A stretch of 64,000 nucleotides of DNA from Nonomuraea thailandensis. GTDB taxonomy: Bacteria; Actinomycetota; Actinomycetes; Streptosporangiales; Streptosporangiaceae. This document shows positions 15,934 through 26,468 of the stretch, one piece after another. The stretch lies in the NCBI RefSeq assembly GCF_024172165.1, contig NZ_JAMZEB010000002.1:806001-870000 (forward strand). Direction: 5' to 3'. Within the stretch, counting starts at the first letter, position 1. Each line of letters opens with the position of its first letter. The translations under genes were made by a program, and so were the position numbers. The notes under the pieces were generated by a model. That model was not told the origin of the DNA. It searched no databases and saw only the letters and a program-made list of their open reading frames with translations.

Positions 15934-18333
15934 TCAGCTGCAGTGACTCCAGCCGGACTTCCAGGTGTAGGAGCTCCAGGAGCCGCCCCAGATCACGCAC
16001 TTCTTGGCGGCGGGCAGGCGCACCGGTCCGGCGTACGCGGTGAACGAGCCCGAGTTGTTGCCGCTGGAGCCGCCCTTGACCTGCAGGGTCGCGCTCATCT
16101 GCATCTTCTTCGGGAAGACCAGGCGTGACATCGTGACCACGCAGTTCTTGCCCGCGCTGCTGTTGTACAGCAGGTAGATCGTGGCGTTGCTGCCCAGCGC
16201 GCGCGAGTCGACGACCTTGTAACCCGCGCCGCACACCGCCGTCGGCTTGTACGTGTTCAGCTTCAGCGACGTGCCCGGCTTGTCCGCCTCGCCCGGCGCA
16301 CGCCCGGTCGGCGCGGGGCCGGCGGTCTGCTTCTCCGTCGGGGCCAGGTCGGGCTCGACCAGCGTGGTCTTCTTCTTCTTGGTCGGCGACGGGGTGGGCG
16401 TGGGCTGGACGCTCTTCGTGGTGGTCTGGGGCCTGGGGGCCTCGGTGACCACCTGCGGAACCTGTGCGATGGGCTCCTTGGTCGGCTTCTTGGTCTTCTT
16501 GGTCTCATCCGGCTCGATGTCCAGCGTGGGCACCGGAGCCGCGCTGTCCGTCGGGGCCACCACCGGCGGGGACTGCTGAGCCACCGGGGGCTCGCTCGGC
16601 TGGCCCGCGCCGCCCGAGCCGCCGTCGCTCTCGTTGGCGGAGTTGCCCACCGCGACGACCGCGGGCTCCTTGCTGTTGGCCTGCACGACGATCGCGCCCG
16701 CCACGACCAGCAGCGCCGCCGCCGCGGCGCCGGACAGGGCGAGGGTCAGGGTACGGCGCTGCTTGGCGGGCACCCCGCCGTCCGGCCGCGTCCCGGCCGC
16801 CCCCGCCGGGCCACCGGCCGCACCGGGACCGGCCGGACCATGGGGCCTGCCCGGTCCGCCTCGGCCACCCGGCCCTTGAGGCCTGCCCGGACCCGCCGGG
16901 CCGCCGTGGGCTCCCGCCTGGAAGGGCTGGCCGGGGCCGTGCGAGGGCATACCGGAAGCGCCTGCCTGCGGGCCGCCGGGCCTTCCCTGCTGCGGGCCGC
17001 CGCCCGGCATTCCGGGCTGGGGCGCTCCGAGCGGCATCCCACCGGGCCCGCCCTGCGGCGTGCCACCCTGGACGGGGCCGCCGTGGGGGCCGTTTCCGGC
17101 GGGGCCGCCCTGGGGCATGCCCGCCTGCGGTCCGTTGCCCGCGGCGCCGCCCTGGCCGGCCCCGCCCTGGGGCGAGCCGCCCTGAGCCGCGCCGGCTTGG
17201 GCCGCGTTGCCCGGCAGGCCGCCGTGAGGCGCGTTGCCAGCGGGGCCGCCCTGGGCCGCCGCGGCCGCCTGGCGGCCGTAGTCGCCCGTCTGCGGCAGGG
17301 GGAGCTGCTGGGGGCCGGTCGGCTGGTGCCACGGGCCGGGGTAGTCGTCCTGCCCGGCCGCGCCACCGGGGCCGCCGGAGCCGTCAGCGCCCGCCTGAGC
17401 GGCGTTGGCGGCCGCACCGACACCACCGGCAGCGCCAGAGCCGGCCGCAGCGGCAGCCGCACCGGCGGCGCCGAAGGTGGTCTTCTGGCCGCCCGTCACC
17501 GGCTCGATGGCCGCCTTGGGCGCGGGCTGCCCCGTGAGGTGCACGATCAGCTCGTCGGCGCTCGGCCGCTGCGCGGGGTCCTTGGACAGGCAGGCGGCCA
17601 CCAGGTCGCCCAGCAGCCCCTCCATCTTCCCGAGCTCCGGCTCCTCGTTCAGGATCCGGTTCATCACCACGGGAATGGAGTCGGCCCCGAAGGCGGGCTT
17701 GCCCGTGGCGGCGAACACCATCGTGACGCCCCAGGCGAACACGTCGGCCGCTTCCGAAACCTGCGCCCCGCTGAGCTGTTCGGGCGCCAGGTACGACGGC
17801 GTCCCCATGGCCATCCCGGTGGCCGTGGCCCCGGGGGAGTCGAGGGCGCGGGCGATGCCGAAGTCGATCACGACGGGACCCTCGGGCCCCATCAGCACGT
17901 TGGCGGGCTTGAAGTCGCGATGCAGGATCCCGGCCCGGTGGATGGCCGCCAAGGCGGTCGCCGTACTGATCGCCAGTCGTTCCAGGGCCGCACCCCGCCG
18001 CGGCCCCTCGTTGATGACGAGCTCGCGCAGGGACGGCCCGGGCACGAACTCGCTGACGATGTACGGCCGGCTCCCGTCCAGGTCGGCGTGGAGCACCGGA
18101 GCGGTGCAGAACCGGGCGACGCGCTGCGCCACCGCCACCTCGCGCAGGAAGCGCGTCCTGGCGTCGGCGTCCGCCACCAGGGCATTGTGCAGCAGCTTGA
18201 CCGCGACCTGTTCCCCGGAGTCGCTCTTGCCCAGATAGACAACACCCTGGCCGCCCTCGCCGAGCCGGGCGACGATGTCATACGCCCCCAGCCGCCGCGG
18301 ATCGTCCGCCGCCAACGGCTGGAACTGATTCAC
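15934..18333 (-). CDS. Membrane Ser/Thr protein kinase (PknB-like, no PASTA)
   Basis: A 799-residue receptor-type kinase. The cytoplasmic catalytic domain (residues 1-270) has the Gly-loop LGEGGQGVVYLG, Lys in QVAVKLL, catalytic HRDFKPANVL and DFG. Then comes a Gly/Pro/Gln-rich linker of about 250 residues (repeated QGGxxGN-like units), a single membrane helix near 525-550, a Ser/Thr/Pro-rich stalk and a C-terminal outer domain of about 105 residues with three Cys (CGAGYKV, CVVTMSR, CVIWGG) plus a terminal Cys. No PASTA domains are present, so the sensed ligand is unknown. The GTG start is preceded by GGGGG. Single gene, with about 180 bp of upstream spacer. Confidence 0.9.
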   Translation of the reverse strand: MNQFQPLAADDPRRLGAYDIVARLGEGGQGVVYLGKSDSGEQVAVKLLHNALVADADARTRFLREVAVAQRVARFCTAPVLHADLDGSRPYIVSEFVPGPSLRELVINEGPRRGAALERLAISTATALAAIHRAGILHRDFKPANVLMGPEGPVVIDFGIARALDSPGATATGMAMGTPSYLAPEQLSGAQVSEAADVFAWGVTMVFAATGKPAFGADSIPVVMNRILNEEPELGKMEGLLGDLVAACLSKDPAQRPSADELIVHLTGQPAPKAAIEPVTGGQKTTFGAAGAAAAAAGSGAAGGVGAAANAAQAGADGSGGPGGAAGQDDYPGPWHQPTGPQQLPLPQTGDYGRQAAAAAQGGPAGNAPHGGLPGNAAQAGAAQGGSPQGGAGQGGAAGNGPQAGMPQGGPAGNGPHGGPVQGGTPQGGPGGMPLGAPQPGMPGGGPQQGRPGGPQAGASGMPSHGPGQPFQAGAHGGPAGPGRPQGPGGRGGPGRPHGPAGPGAAGGPAGAAGTRPDGGVPAKQRRTLTLALSGAAAAALLVVAGAIVVQANSKEPAVVAVGNSANESDGGSGGAGQPSEPPVAQQSPPVVAPTDSAAPVPTLDIEPDETKKTKKPTKEPIAQVPQVVTEAPRPQTTTKSVQPTPTPSPTKKKKTTLVEPDLAPTEKQTAGPAPTGRAPGEADKPGTSLKLNTYKPTAVCGAGYKVVDSRALGSNATIYLLYNSSAGKNCVVTMSRLVFPKKMQMSATLQVKGGSSGNNSGSFTAYAGPVRLPAAKKCVIWGGSWSSYTWKSGWSHCS

Positions 18334-18516
18334 GTCGGACCCCCATCACAACCCAATAGATGAGGCAAAACGCTACCAGCGAGACCCTTGGGACGTCTGC
18401 CGGACCTATCAGAAGTTTCATGTTTTGACGAAGAAAGTCAGGCTTCCGTCGCAGGTCGTGTGCGCCGAAACGCCCAAGGTCACGGCTTGGTGAAGGCAAG
18501 ATCCAATCGTCGGACG

Positions 18517-19878
18517 TCAGATCGCCTTGCCGGGATTGAGCAGACCGAGGGGGTCGAACACGGCCTTGATCCCCCGCTGCAGCTCGCCCGCGACGGGCCC
18601 GGACTCCAGCTCCAGCCAGCGCCGCTTCAGCAGCCCCACGCCGTGCTCCCCGGTGAGCGTGCCGCCGAGCTCCAGCGCGTCCTTGAAGACCTCGTCCGCC
18701 GCGGCCCACACCTCCGGCGGCGGCTCCACGGTGCCGTGCTCGAAGATGAAGACCGGGTGCAGGTTGCCGTCGCCGGCGTGCGCCACGGTGGCGATCCGCA
18801 CGCCGTGCCGCACCGCCGCCGCCTCGATCCGGCCGATCATCTCGGCCAGCGCGGACCGCGGCACGCACACGTCCTCCACCAGGCACGCGCCCTGGCGCTC
18901 CTTGGCCCCGTACGCCAGCCGCCGCAGCCCGATCAGCTCGTCGGCCTCCTGCGGGCTCGACGAGACGGCGACGAACGAGGCGCCGTTCTCGGTGCAGATG
19001 CGCTCCATGCGCTCCACGGCGGCCTGGCTGTCGGCGGCGTCGGACTGGCCGATGAGCATGGCCTGCGTGCCGGGTTCGAGGCCGATGTTGCGCCACTCGT
19101 CGATGGCCTGCAGCGTGGCCCGGTCGAGCAGCTCCATCAGGGACGGCTGGCAGCCGGCCGCCATGATCGCCGACACGGCCGCTCCGGCGTCCCGCAGCGA
19201 GGAGAAGTCGGCCGCGAACGTCGCGGGCGGCGTGGCGGGCGCGCGCCGCAGCCGCACCGTGGCGGCGGTGATCACGCCGAGCGTGCCTTCCGAGCCGACG
19301 AACAGCCCGGTCAGGTCGTAGCCCGTGACGCCCTTCATCGTGCGCCGCCCGGTGTTCAGCACCCGGCCGTCGGCCAGCACGACCTCGAGGCCGAGCGCCG
19401 AGTCCCTGGTCACGCCGTACTTCACGCAGCGCAGCCCGCCGGCGTTGGTGGCCAGGTTGCCGCCGATGGTGGAGATCTCGTACGACGACGGGTCCGGCGC
19501 GTACATCAGCCCGTGCTCCCTGGCGGCCTTGTCCAGGTCGGCGGTGATGACGCCGGGCTCGACGACGGCGATCTCGTCGGCGGGGGAGAGCTCCCTGATC
19601 GCGGTCATCCTGGCCAGCGAGAGGATCACCGAGCCGTCGCCGGCCACCGACGCGCCCGCCAGGCCGGTGCCGCCGCCGCGCGGCACCACCGGCACCCGGT
19701 GCTCGGTGGCCCACTTCATGGTGGTCACCACGTCGTCGCGGGAGGTGGCGAGCACGACGCCGAGCGGCTTGCCGGGCTCCAGGAACGTGCGGTCGCGGGC
19801 GTAGGAGTCGATCACATCGGGGTCGGTCAGAACGCGGGCTTCGGACAGAGCGTCCACCAGGGCATCAATCGGTCTCAC
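18517..19878 (-). CDS. FAD-binding oxidoreductase (glycolate oxidase GlcD-like)
   Basis: A 453-residue flavoenzyme of the VAO/PCMH family, oxidising 2-hydroxy acids such as glycolate or D-lactate. The FAD-binding half has VVPRGGGTGLAGASV and IGGNLATNAGGLRCVKYG; the C-terminal half has HAGDGNLHPVF and GEHGVGLLKRRW. It lacks linked glcE/glcF genes, so it may act alone like D-lactate dehydrogenases. I chose the GTG at 19878 because TAGGGT lies exactly 7 nt upstream (leaderless); a GTG at 19887 would add three residues and overlap that element. Confidence 0.85.
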   Translation of the reverse strand: MRPIDALVDALSEARVLTDPDVIDSYARDRTFLEPGKPLGVVLATSRDDVVTTMKWATEHRVPVVPRGGGTGLAGASVAGDGSVILSLARMTAIRELSPADEIAVVEPGVITADLDKAAREHGLMYAPDPSSYEISTIGGNLATNAGGLRCVKYGVTRDSALGLEVVLADGRVLNTGRRTMKGVTGYDLTGLFVGSEGTLGVITAATVRLRRAPATPPATFAADFSSLRDAGAAVSAIMAAGCQPSLMELLDRATLQAIDEWRNIGLEPGTQAMLIGQSDAADSQAAVERMERICTENGASFVAVSSSPQEADELIGLRRLAYGAKERQGACLVEDVCVPRSALAEMIGRIEAAAVRHGVRIATVAHAGDGNLHPVFIFEHGTVEPPPEVWAAADEVFKDALELGGTLTGEHGVGLLKRRWLELESGPVAGELQRGIKAVFDPLGLLNPGKAI

Positions 19879-19885
19879 ACTATGC

Positions 19886-19891
19886 ACCCTA
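19886..19891 (-). promoter_or_regulatory. -10 element of GlcD-like gene
   Basis: TAGGGT on the lower strand with a 7-nt gap to the GTG at 19878. Confidence 0.45.
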
Positions 19892-19930
19892 TGGTTTGCG
19901 CCTTGCGTTCCTTAAGGCCAGACTGCCCGG

Positions 19931-20512
19931 GTGAAAGTCGGGTGCCCGGTGTGTTTGGAGACTGACCAGGTTGTCGCGGTTCCCGGAGCGGTGGCCGCCG
20001 GCACCACGTACAAGATCGGGCGGGTCAGGTTACCGGGCACGCGGGAGGTCGCGGACCTGCCCACCCAGGCGGCGCTGGGCGCGTCGAAGCACGTCATGAG
20101 CCGCACGCAGCTCGCGGTGTGGCTGTCGTTCCCCAGCCGCCACTACACGCCCTGGGCCAGGAACCAGGGGTACGTGCTGCTGCTGGTCGCGGCCCTGGTG
20201 CATCTCGTCGTGTCACTGGTGATCGCCATGGGGCAGGACCCGAACTGGGGCGAGGTGCTGCTGGCGCCGTTCTGCCTGACGGGCCTGTTCTGGGGCTTCG
20301 GCCTGCTGAACGTGCTCGGCGCGCACGGCGCCCGCAAGCGCGACACGCTGGAGGCCCCGGCCAGGGAGAAGGCCCTGGCCGTGTGGGAGGGGCTGTACTA
20401 CTGCGCCCGCGACAACGTCGTCTTCGAGCCGGGCGTGGGCGTGACGTTCCATCCGAGCGAGACGCGCGAGTACATCTTCGGCTTCAGGAACGGCGGCGGC
20501 CCCCGCCCCTGA
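19931..20512 (+). CDS. Hypothetical protein with CxxC start and two membrane helices
   Basis: A 193-residue protein of unknown function. A CPVC motif at residues 5-8 could bind metal or be redox-active, although no second CxxC is present. A soluble part to about residue 75 is followed by two hydrophobic helices (YVLLLVAALVHLVVSLVIAM and a second ending FWGFGLLNVLG) and a soluble tail of about 60 residues containing YYCARDN. The start is a GTG; no strong ribosome site is seen. It converges with the aminotransferase gene after 21 nt. No neighbour suggests a role. Confidence 0.65.
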   Translation: MKVGCPVCLETDQVVAVPGAVAAGTTYKIGRVRLPGTREVADLPTQAALGASKHVMSRTQLAVWLSFPSRHYTPWARNQGYVLLLVAALVHLVVSLVIAMGQDPNWGEVLLAPFCLTGLFWGFGLLNVLGAHGARKRDTLEAPAREKALAVWEGLYYCARDNVVFEPGVGVTFHPSETREYIFGFRNGGGPRP

Positions 20513-20533
20513 GGAGGGCGAGGGCCGGGACGG

Positions 20534-21739
20534 TCAGGCCTGCTCTTCGGCCACCAGGCGGACGCAGACGGCCAGGCCGTGGATGGCCTGCTCCAGCTCC
20601 TCCAGGTCCGGGTAGGTCGGCGCGATCCTGATCGTGCGGTCGTCGGGGTCCTTGCCGTACGGGTGCGTGGCGCCGGCGGGGGTCAGCGCGATGCCCGCCG
20701 CCTTGGCCTTGGCCACCACCTCGGCGGCGTGCGGCACCTCCAGGCTGATGAAGTAGCCGCCCCGCGGGCTCGTCCAGGTGGCCAGGTCGCCGAGCCGCTC
20801 GCTCAGCACCTTGTCGACCAGCTCGAACTTCGGCCCGATCAGCTCGGCGTGCTTGCGCATGTGCGCGGCCACGCCGGCGCCGTCACGCAGGAACTCCACG
20901 TGACGGAGCTGGTTGATCTTGTCGGGGCCGATGGACTGCTTCGAGGTGTTGTGCAGGAACCACTTCACGTTCGCCGGCGAGCCGCCGAAGAACGAGACGC
21001 CGGAGCCGGCCAGCGTCACCTTCGAGGTCGAGGCGTAGACGAACACCCGGTCGGCGTTGCCGTGCCCGGCGGCCAGCGCGAGCAGGTCGGCCAGCTCGTC
21101 GGGGGTGTCGGTGAGGTGGTGCACCGCGTACGCGTTGTCCCAGAAGATCCGGAAGTCGGGCGCGGCCGTCGGCATGGCGGCCAGCCTGCGCACGGTCTCG
21201 TCGCTGTAGGTGATGCCGGACGGGTTGCTGTACTTCGGCACGCACCACATGCCCTTGACGCTCGCGTCCTCGGCCACCAGGCGCTCGACCACGTCCATGT
21301 CGGGGCCGTCCGCGTTCATCGGGACGGGGACCATCTTGATCCCGAACCGCTCGCAGATGGTGAAATGCCGGTCATAACCGGGGACGGGGCACAGGAACGT
21401 GATCTCCGGCTCCTCGACCCACCGGCGCGCGGCGCCCGGCACCGGGGTGAGCAGCGCGTGCACCACGGTGTCGTGCATCATGGCCAGGCTGGAGTTGCCC
21501 CCGACGACGAGCTGCTCCGCCGGCACCCGCACCAGCGGCGCGAACAACTCGCGCAGCTCGGCCAGGCCCTGCAGGTTGCCGTAGTTGCGGCCGTCGGTGC
21601 CGTCGGCCGCCTTGTACGTCGTGGGCAGTTTCAGCAGATCGTCAGAGAGGTCGAGCTGGCGCGGCGACGGCTTTCCCCGGGTGAGGTCGAGCGAGAGCCC
21701 TCGCTGGACGAGGTCGGCGTAGTCACTCTGGGCGGTCAC
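20534..21739 (-). CDS. Aspartate aminotransferase, subgroup Ic
   Basis: A 401-residue PLP enzyme of the divergent class-I subgroup Ic known from actinobacteria. Signatures: LDLTRGKPSPRQLDLS, YGNLQGLAELRELFA, the Asn/Asp pair in FWDNAYAVHH and the PLP lysine in YASTSKVTLAGSG around residue 240, then RIAPTYP near the C-terminus. It interconverts aspartate and oxaloacetate with 2-oxoglutarate/glutamate. GGAGGAG lies 6 nt before the GTG at 21739, which decides the start over an ATG two codons upstream. Divergent from ctaD. Confidence 0.88.
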   Translation of the reverse strand: MTAQSDYADLVQRGLSLDLTRGKPSPRQLDLSDDLLKLPTTYKAADGTDGRNYGNLQGLAELRELFAPLVRVPAEQLVVGGNSSLAMMHDTVVHALLTPVPGAARRWVEEPEITFLCPVPGYDRHFTICERFGIKMVPVPMNADGPDMDVVERLVAEDASVKGMWCVPKYSNPSGITYSDETVRRLAAMPTAAPDFRIFWDNAYAVHHLTDTPDELADLLALAAGHGNADRVFVYASTSKVTLAGSGVSFFGGSPANVKWFLHNTSKQSIGPDKINQLRHVEFLRDGAGVAAHMRKHAELIGPKFELVDKVLSERLGDLATWTSPRGGYFISLEVPHAAEVVAKAKAAGIALTPAGATHPYGKDPDDRTIRIAPTYPDLEELEQAIHGLAVCVRLVAEEQA

Positions 21740-21936
21740 GAGCATCTCCTCCGATTCTGTGTGGCCTACGAAGGATAGAAGATGTCACCAGGTAGGCCGG
21801 TAAGTATCCGGAATGTGGACCGGGCGGGGTCAAAGCTTTCGCGGGCGAATAACAAAGAACGCCTAGCCGAGCGGCGATCGTTGGCGTGGAATGGGTAGAT
21901 CGGGGCAGGCACAACTCCGCGTCGGAGGGAGCAGCC

Positions 21937-23652
21937 GTGACGACCGTTCGAGAGACCTCGATCGAGCAGGTCAGGCGCCGTCGCACCGGGACCGTCATCG
22001 CATCCTGGCTGTCGACGACCGACCACAAGGTCATCGGGTACCTCTACCTGATCACCTCGTTCGGGTTCTTCCTCGTCGCCGGCGTCATGGCCATGTTCAT
22101 CAGGGCCGAGCTCGCCACGCCCGGCATGCAGGTCGTCAGCCAGCAGCAGTACAACCAGCTGTTCACCATCCACGGCACGGTGATGCTGCTGCTGTTCGCC
22201 ACCCCGCTGTTCGCCGGGTTCGCGAACGTGGTGATGCCGCTGCAGATCGGCGCGCCCGACGTGGCCTTCCCGCGGCTGAACGCGGTGGCGTACTGGCTGT
22301 TCCTGTTCGGCGGGCTGATGGTGCTCGCCGGGTTCTTCACGCCGGGCGGGGCGGCCGACTTCGGCTGGTTCGCGTACACGCCGCTGGCGTCGTCGATCTA
22401 CTCGCCGCAGGTCGGCGCGGACCTGTGGATCATGGGCCTGGCCCTGTCGGGCCTCGGTACGATCCTCGGCGCGGTCAACTTCATCACCACGATCATCGGC
22501 ATGCGGGCGCCCGGCATGACGATGTTCCGGATGCCGCTGTTCACCTGGAACGTGCTGCTGACCAGCATGCTCGTGCTGATGGCCTTCCCCGTGCTGGCCG
22601 CGGCGCTGCTGGTGCTGGAGTCGGACCGCAAGCTCGGCACCCAGGTCTTCCTGGCCGACAACGGCGGGCCGATGCTCTGGCAGCACCTGTTCTGGTTCTT
22701 CGGCCATCCCGAGGTCTACATCATCGCGCTGCCGTTCTTCGGGATCATCACCGAGGTCATCCCGGTCTTCAGCCGTAAGCCGATCTTCGGCTACATGAGC
22801 CTGGTCGGGGCCACGATCGCGATCGCCGGGCTGTCGATGACGGTGTGGGCGCACCACATGTTCCCCACCGGGCAGGTGCTGCTGCCGTTCTTCTCGTTCA
22901 TGACGTTCCTCATCGCGGTGCCCACCGGGGTGAAGTTCTTCAACTGGATCGGCACGATGTGGCGCGGGCACCTGACGTTCGAGTCGCCCATGTTGTTCGC
23001 CGTGGGCTTCCTGGTGACGTTCCTGCTCGGCGGGCTCACCGGGATCATCCTGGCCTCGCCGCCGCTCGACTTCCACATCACCGACACCTACTTCGTCGTC
23101 GCGCACTTCCACTACGTGGTCTTCGGCACCGTCGTCTTCGCCATGTTCGCCGGGTTCTACTTCTGGTGGCCGAAGATGACCGGCCGCATGCTCGACGACC
23201 GGCTCGGCAAGGTGCACTTCTGGACGCTGTTCATCGGCTTCCACACCACGTTCCTCATCCAGCACGTGCTCGGGCAGCTCGGCATGCCCAGGCGCTACGC
23301 CGACTACGGCGTGGCCGACGGCTTCACCGCGCTCAACCAGGTCTCCTCGGTCGGCGCGTTCCTGCTGGGCGCCTCGACGCTGCCGTTCCTCTACAACGTC
23401 TGGAAGACCGCCAGGCACGCGCCCAAGGTCACGCTCGACGACCCGTGGGGCTACGGCAACTCCCTGGAGTGGGCGACGAGCTGCCCGCCGCCGCGCCACA
23501 ACTTCACCTTCATGCCGCCGATCCGCTCCGAACGGCCGGCCTTCGACCTGCACTACCCGCACGAGAAGCTCGATGAGAAGCCCGACGGGAAGCCGGAGAC
23601 AGGCGAGGCGGGCACCCCGGAGGTGCCGCCGCGCCATGACGCACCCGGCTGA
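21937..23652 (+). CDS. ctaD: Cytochrome c oxidase subunit I
   Basis: A 571-residue haem-copper oxidase core subunit with about twelve membrane helices. It shows [19 protein letters not shown] (haem a ligand region), the Cu-B/cross-linked Tyr motif GHPEVYI, WAHHMF and the HFHYVVFG pair near helix X. It reduces oxygen to water at the end of the aa3 respiratory chain. GGAGGGA lies 6 nt before the GTG at 21937; the open frame further upstream is not homologous. It is separate from the other oxidase subunits and instead precedes a 77-aa gene and frdABCD. Confidence 0.93.
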   Translation: MTTVRETSIEQVRRRRTGTVIASWLSTTDHKVIGYLYLITSFGFFLVAGVMAMFIRAELATPGMQVVSQQQYNQLFTIHGTVMLLLFATPLFAGFANVVMPLQIGAPDVAFPRLNAVAYWLFLFGGLMVLAGFFTPGGAADFGWFAYTPLASSIYSPQVGADLWIMGLALSGLGTILGAVNFITTIIGMRAPGMTMFRMPLFTWNVLLTSMLVLMAFPVLAAALLVLESDRKLGTQVFLADNGGPMLWQHLFWFFGHPEVYIIALPFFGIITEVIPVFSRKPIFGYMSLVGATIAIAGLSMTVWAHHMFPTGQVLLPFFSFMTFLIAVPTGVKFFNWIGTMWRGHLTFESPMLFAVGFLVTFLLGGLTGIILASPPLDFHITDTYFVVAHFHYVVFGTVVFAMFAGFYFWWPKMTGRMLDDRLGKVHFWTLFIGFHTTFLIQHVLGQLGMPRRYADYGVADGFTALNQVSSVGAFLLGASTLPFLYNVWKTARHAPKVTLDDPWGYGNSLEWATSCPPPRHNFTFMPPIRSERPAFDLHYPHEKLDEKPDGKPETGEAGTPEVPPRHDAPG

Positions 23653-23692
23653 CCCTCCTCCATGATGTTTCGCCTATCTAGGGAGATCGGCG

Positions 23693-23926
23693 ATGACAGG
23701 CACGAAGATTCCCTTCGACCCCGAGACGGCCCCCTGCGGGAAGAAGTCCGGAGGTGATCGCCTCGTCGACGACGACGGCTACGGCCTGGTCATCCGCGAC
23801 CAGTTCTTCGACTGCGGCTGCCGCCGCATCCGGCACGAGTACCACGACGGCAGCATCCACCTGTCGGCCATCCGCCACGACGGCAAGCGGGTGAAGGACC
23901 CGATACAACCCGACCACGGGAAGTGA
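23693..23926 (+). CDS. Small hypothetical protein, 77 aa
   Basis: A 77-residue soluble, charged protein with three Cys (PCGKK near residue 15 and FFDCGCRRIRHEY near 41-43) and several His, which could bind a metal. No family is recognised. AGGGAG lies 8 nt before the ATG. It sits 40 nt after ctaD and 5 nt before the flavoprotein gene, so it is probably co-transcribed with frdABCD; a role in cofactor delivery or regulation is conjecture. Confidence 0.6.
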   Translation: MTGTKIPFDPETAPCGKKSGGDRLVDDDGYGLVIRDQFFDCGCRRIRHEYHDGSIHLSAIRHDGKRVKDPIQPDHGK

Positions 23927-23931
23927 CGTAA

Positions 23932-25665
23932 ATGATCGATGTGCTCATCGTCGGGGGAGGCGGAGCCGGGCTGCGGGCGGCTGTCGCGGTCGCCGAGACG
24001 GATCCTTCGCTGAAGGTGGCGGTCGTGTCGAAGGTCTATCCGATGCGCAGCCACACCGTCTCCGCCGAGGGCGGCGCCGCCGCGGTGATCGGCGCCGGCG
24101 ACACGCTCGACGAGCACTGCTACGACACGATCTCCGGCGGCGACTGGCTCTGCGACCAGGACGCGGTGGAGGCGTTCGTGGCCGAGGCGCCCAGGGAGCT
24201 GATCCAGCTGGAGCACTGGGGCTGCCCGTGGAGCCGCGAGAGCGACGGCCGCGTGGCGGTGCGGCCGTTCGGCGGCATGAAGAAGATGCGCACGTGGTAC
24301 GCCGCCGACAAGACGGGCTTCCACCTGCTGCACACGCTCTTCCAGACGACCCTGAAATATCAGGACGTCATCAGGTACGACGAGTGGTTCGTCACCAAGC
24401 TCGTCGTCGACGACGGCCGCGTCCACGGGGTCGTGGCCGTGGAGATCAGGACCGGCCGCATCGAGACCATCCCGGCCCGGACCGTCATCCTGGCCACCGG
24501 CGGCTGCGGCAAGGTCTTCCCCTTCACCACCAACGCCGCCATCAAGACCGGCGACGGCATGGCCCTGGCCTACCGGGAGGGCGCGCCGCTGAAGGACATG
24601 GAGTTCGTTCAGTACCACCCCACCGGCCTGCCGTTCACCGGCATCCTCATCACCGAGGCGGCCAGGGCGGAGGGCGGCTGGCTGATCAACAAGGACGGCT
24701 ACCGCTACCTCCAGGACTACGACCTGGGCAAGCCCACGCCCACCCCGAAGCTGCGCAGCATGGAGCTGGGCCCGCGCGACCGGCTGTCGCAGGCGTTCGT
24801 GCACGAGCAGCACAAGGGCCGCACCGTGGACACCCCGTACGGGCCCGTCGTCTACCTGGACCTGCGCCACCTCGGCGAAGGCAAGATCGACGCCCGCATC
24901 CCGTTCGTGCGCGAGCTGTGCCGCAGCTACCAGAACCTGGACCCGGCCACCGACCTCATCCCGGTGCGCCCGGTCGTGCACTACATGATGGGCGGCGTCC
25001 ACACCGACCTCGACGGCGCCACCCCGATCGCCGGGCTGTTCGCGGCCGGGGAGACGGCCTGCGTGAGCATCAACGGCGCCAACCGGCTCGGCTCCAACTC
25101 GCTGCCCGAGATCCTCGTCTTCGGCCGCCGGGCGGGCATCGCGGCGGCCGCCTTCGCCAGGGAGCACCGCGACGCCGAGCCGCCCGCCGTGCGGAGCCAG
25201 GGCGGCGACGAGCGGCGGCGGTTGGAGCGGGCGCGCGAGGGCAGCAGACACGGTGAGCGGATCGCCGACCTGCGCGAGCAGATGCAGCACACGCTCGAAG
25301 GAGCCGCCGGCATCTACCGCACGGGCGACGAGCTGGCCAAGGCCGTGGACACGCTCGCGGACCTGCGCGAGCGGGCCGAGGAGGCGCGCGTCGACGACAC
25401 CAGCACCGCCTTCAACACCGAGCTGATCAACCTGCAGGAGCTGCACAGCATGCTGGAGATCGCGCAGACGGTCGTGGCCTGCGCGCTGAACAGGCAGGAG
25501 TCGCGCGGCGCGCACCAGCGCACCGACTTCTCCGCCAGGGACGACGAGGCGTTCCTGGCGCACTCGCTGGTGCACCGCGCGCCCGACGGCACGCCGTCGG
25601 TCGGCCTGCTGCCCGTGACGATCACCCGCTGGCCTCCGGGAGAAAGGGTTTACGGCCGTGACTGA
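23932..25665 (+). CDS. frdA: Fumarate reductase/succinate dehydrogenase flavoprotein subunit
   Basis: A 577-residue catalytic subunit that interconverts fumarate and succinate. It begins with the FAD-binding [27 protein letters not shown] holds the His expected to bind FAD covalently; the active-site region shows [15 protein letters not shown] and [12 protein letters not shown]. The order flavoprotein, iron-sulfur protein and two small membrane anchors matches mycobacterial FrdABCD, and the two-anchor set favours quinol:fumarate reductase-type architecture. The direction of physiological flow is not decided by sequence. Overlaps frdB by 8 nt. Confidence 0.9.
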   Translation: MIDVLIVGGGGAGLRAAVAVAETDPSLKVAVVSKVYPMRSHTVSAEGGAAAVIGAGDTLDEHCYDTISGGDWLCDQDAVEAFVAEAPRELIQLEHWGCPWSRESDGRVAVRPFGGMKKMRTWYAADKTGFHLLHTLFQTTLKYQDVIRYDEWFVTKLVVDDGRVHGVVAVEIRTGRIETIPARTVILATGGCGKVFPFTTNAAIKTGDGMALAYREGAPLKDMEFVQYHPTGLPFTGILITEAARAEGGWLINKDGYRYLQDYDLGKPTPTPKLRSMELGPRDRLSQAFVHEQHKGRTVDTPYGPVVYLDLRHLGEGKIDARIPFVRELCRSYQNLDPATDLIPVRPVVHYMMGGVHTDLDGATPIAGLFAAGETACVSINGANRLGSNSLPEILVFGRRAGIAAAAFAREHRDAEPPAVRSQGGDERRRLERAREGSRHGERIADLREQMQHTLEGAAGIYRTGDELAKAVDTLADLRERAEEARVDDTSTAFNTELINLQELHSMLEIAQTVVACALNRQESRGAHQRTDFSARDDEAFLAHSLVHRAPDGTPSVGLLPVTITRWPPGERVYGRD

Positions 25666-26419
25666 CACGACGCAAGCGGTACGGCAGGCGGCGGGCACCC
25701 GGACGATCCGGATGGAAGTGGCCAGGTATCGTCCAGGGCAGGACGCCGAGCCGGTGTTCCAGGGCTACGACGTGCCGCTCATGAGCGACTGGGCCGTGCT
25801 CGACGGCCTCAACCACATCAAGGACCAGCTCGACGGCAGCCTGTCCTACCGCTGGTCGTGCCGGATGGGCGTGTGCGGCTCGTGCGGCATGACCGTCAAC
25901 GGCGAGGCCCGGCTGACCTGCGGCACCTTCCTCACCGAGTACGGCGAGGGGCCGGTGCGGATCGAGCCGCTGAAGGGGTTCCCGGTGATCAGGGACCTGG
26001 TGGTGGACATCGACGACTTCCTGGCCAAGCTGTCGTCCGTGCGGCCCTGGCTGATCAGGGAGGGCGAGGACCTGCCGCTGACCGCCGAGTACGCCCAGAC
26101 TCCCGAGCAGCTGGAGGCGTACAAGCAGTACAGCATGTGCATCAACTGCCTGCTGTGTTACTCGGCCTGCCCGGTCTACGTGCTCGACCCCGACTTCCTC
26201 GGCCCGGCGGCCATCGCGCTGGCCCAGCGCTACAACCTGGACTCGCGCGACATGGGCGACCGGTTCGACGTGCTCAGCCAGGACGACGCGGTGTGGGGGT
26301 GCACGTTCGTCGGCGAGTGCACCCGGGTCTGTCCCAAGCACGTGGACCCGGCCGAGGCGATCCAGCGTTACAAGCTGACCGCGGCCCTGCGCTCGGTGCT
26401 GCCGTGGAGCAGACGGTGA
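25658..26419 (+). CDS. frdB: Fumarate reductase/succinate dehydrogenase iron-sulfur subunit
   Basis: A 253-residue electron-transfer subunit. The 2Fe-2S cysteines lie in [25 protein letters not shown] spacing near residues 68-88; the 4Fe-4S motif is [12 protein letters not shown] and the third cluster uses [14 protein letters not shown]. It passes electrons between FrdA and the quinone site in FrdC/FrdD. The GTG start overlaps frdA. Its stop codon overlaps the first GTG of the repeat-built mini-ORF that follows. Confidence 0.92.
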   Translation: MTDTTQAVRQAAGTRTIRMEVARYRPGQDAEPVFQGYDVPLMSDWAVLDGLNHIKDQLDGSLSYRWSCRMGVCGSCGMTVNGEARLTCGTFLTEYGEGPVRIEPLKGFPVIRDLVVDIDDFLAKLSSVRPWLIREGEDLPLTAEYAQTPEQLEAYKQYSMCINCLLCYSACPVYVLDPDFLGPAAIALAQRYNLDSRDMGDRFDVLSQDDAVWGCTFVGECTRVCPKHVDPAEAIQRYKLTAALRSVLPWSRR

Positions 26420-26468
26420 ACGGGGAGCGAGCGGTGAACGGGGAGCGAGCGGTGATGGGGAGCGAGCG
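26416..26468 (+). repeat. 18-bp tandem repeat carrying ribosome site and GTG, x3
   Basis: Two 18-bp copies and one 17-bp copy of GTGAACGGGGAGCGAGCG lie between frdB and frdC. Each ends with GGGGAG about 6 nt before a GTG. The frdC start follows the third copy. Confidence 0.9.

Noticed and set aside
18334..18516. Small ORF or RNA gene between the kinase and GlcD-like genes
   Set aside because: The stretch is somewhat AT-richer, but no frame with ribosome site and no stable hairpin stood out; it probably only holds the kinase promoter.
21740..21936. Divergent promoters between the aminotransferase gene and ctaD
   Set aside because: TATCCT and TAGATC-like boxes can be found on either strand but none has a matching -35 or convincing spacing.
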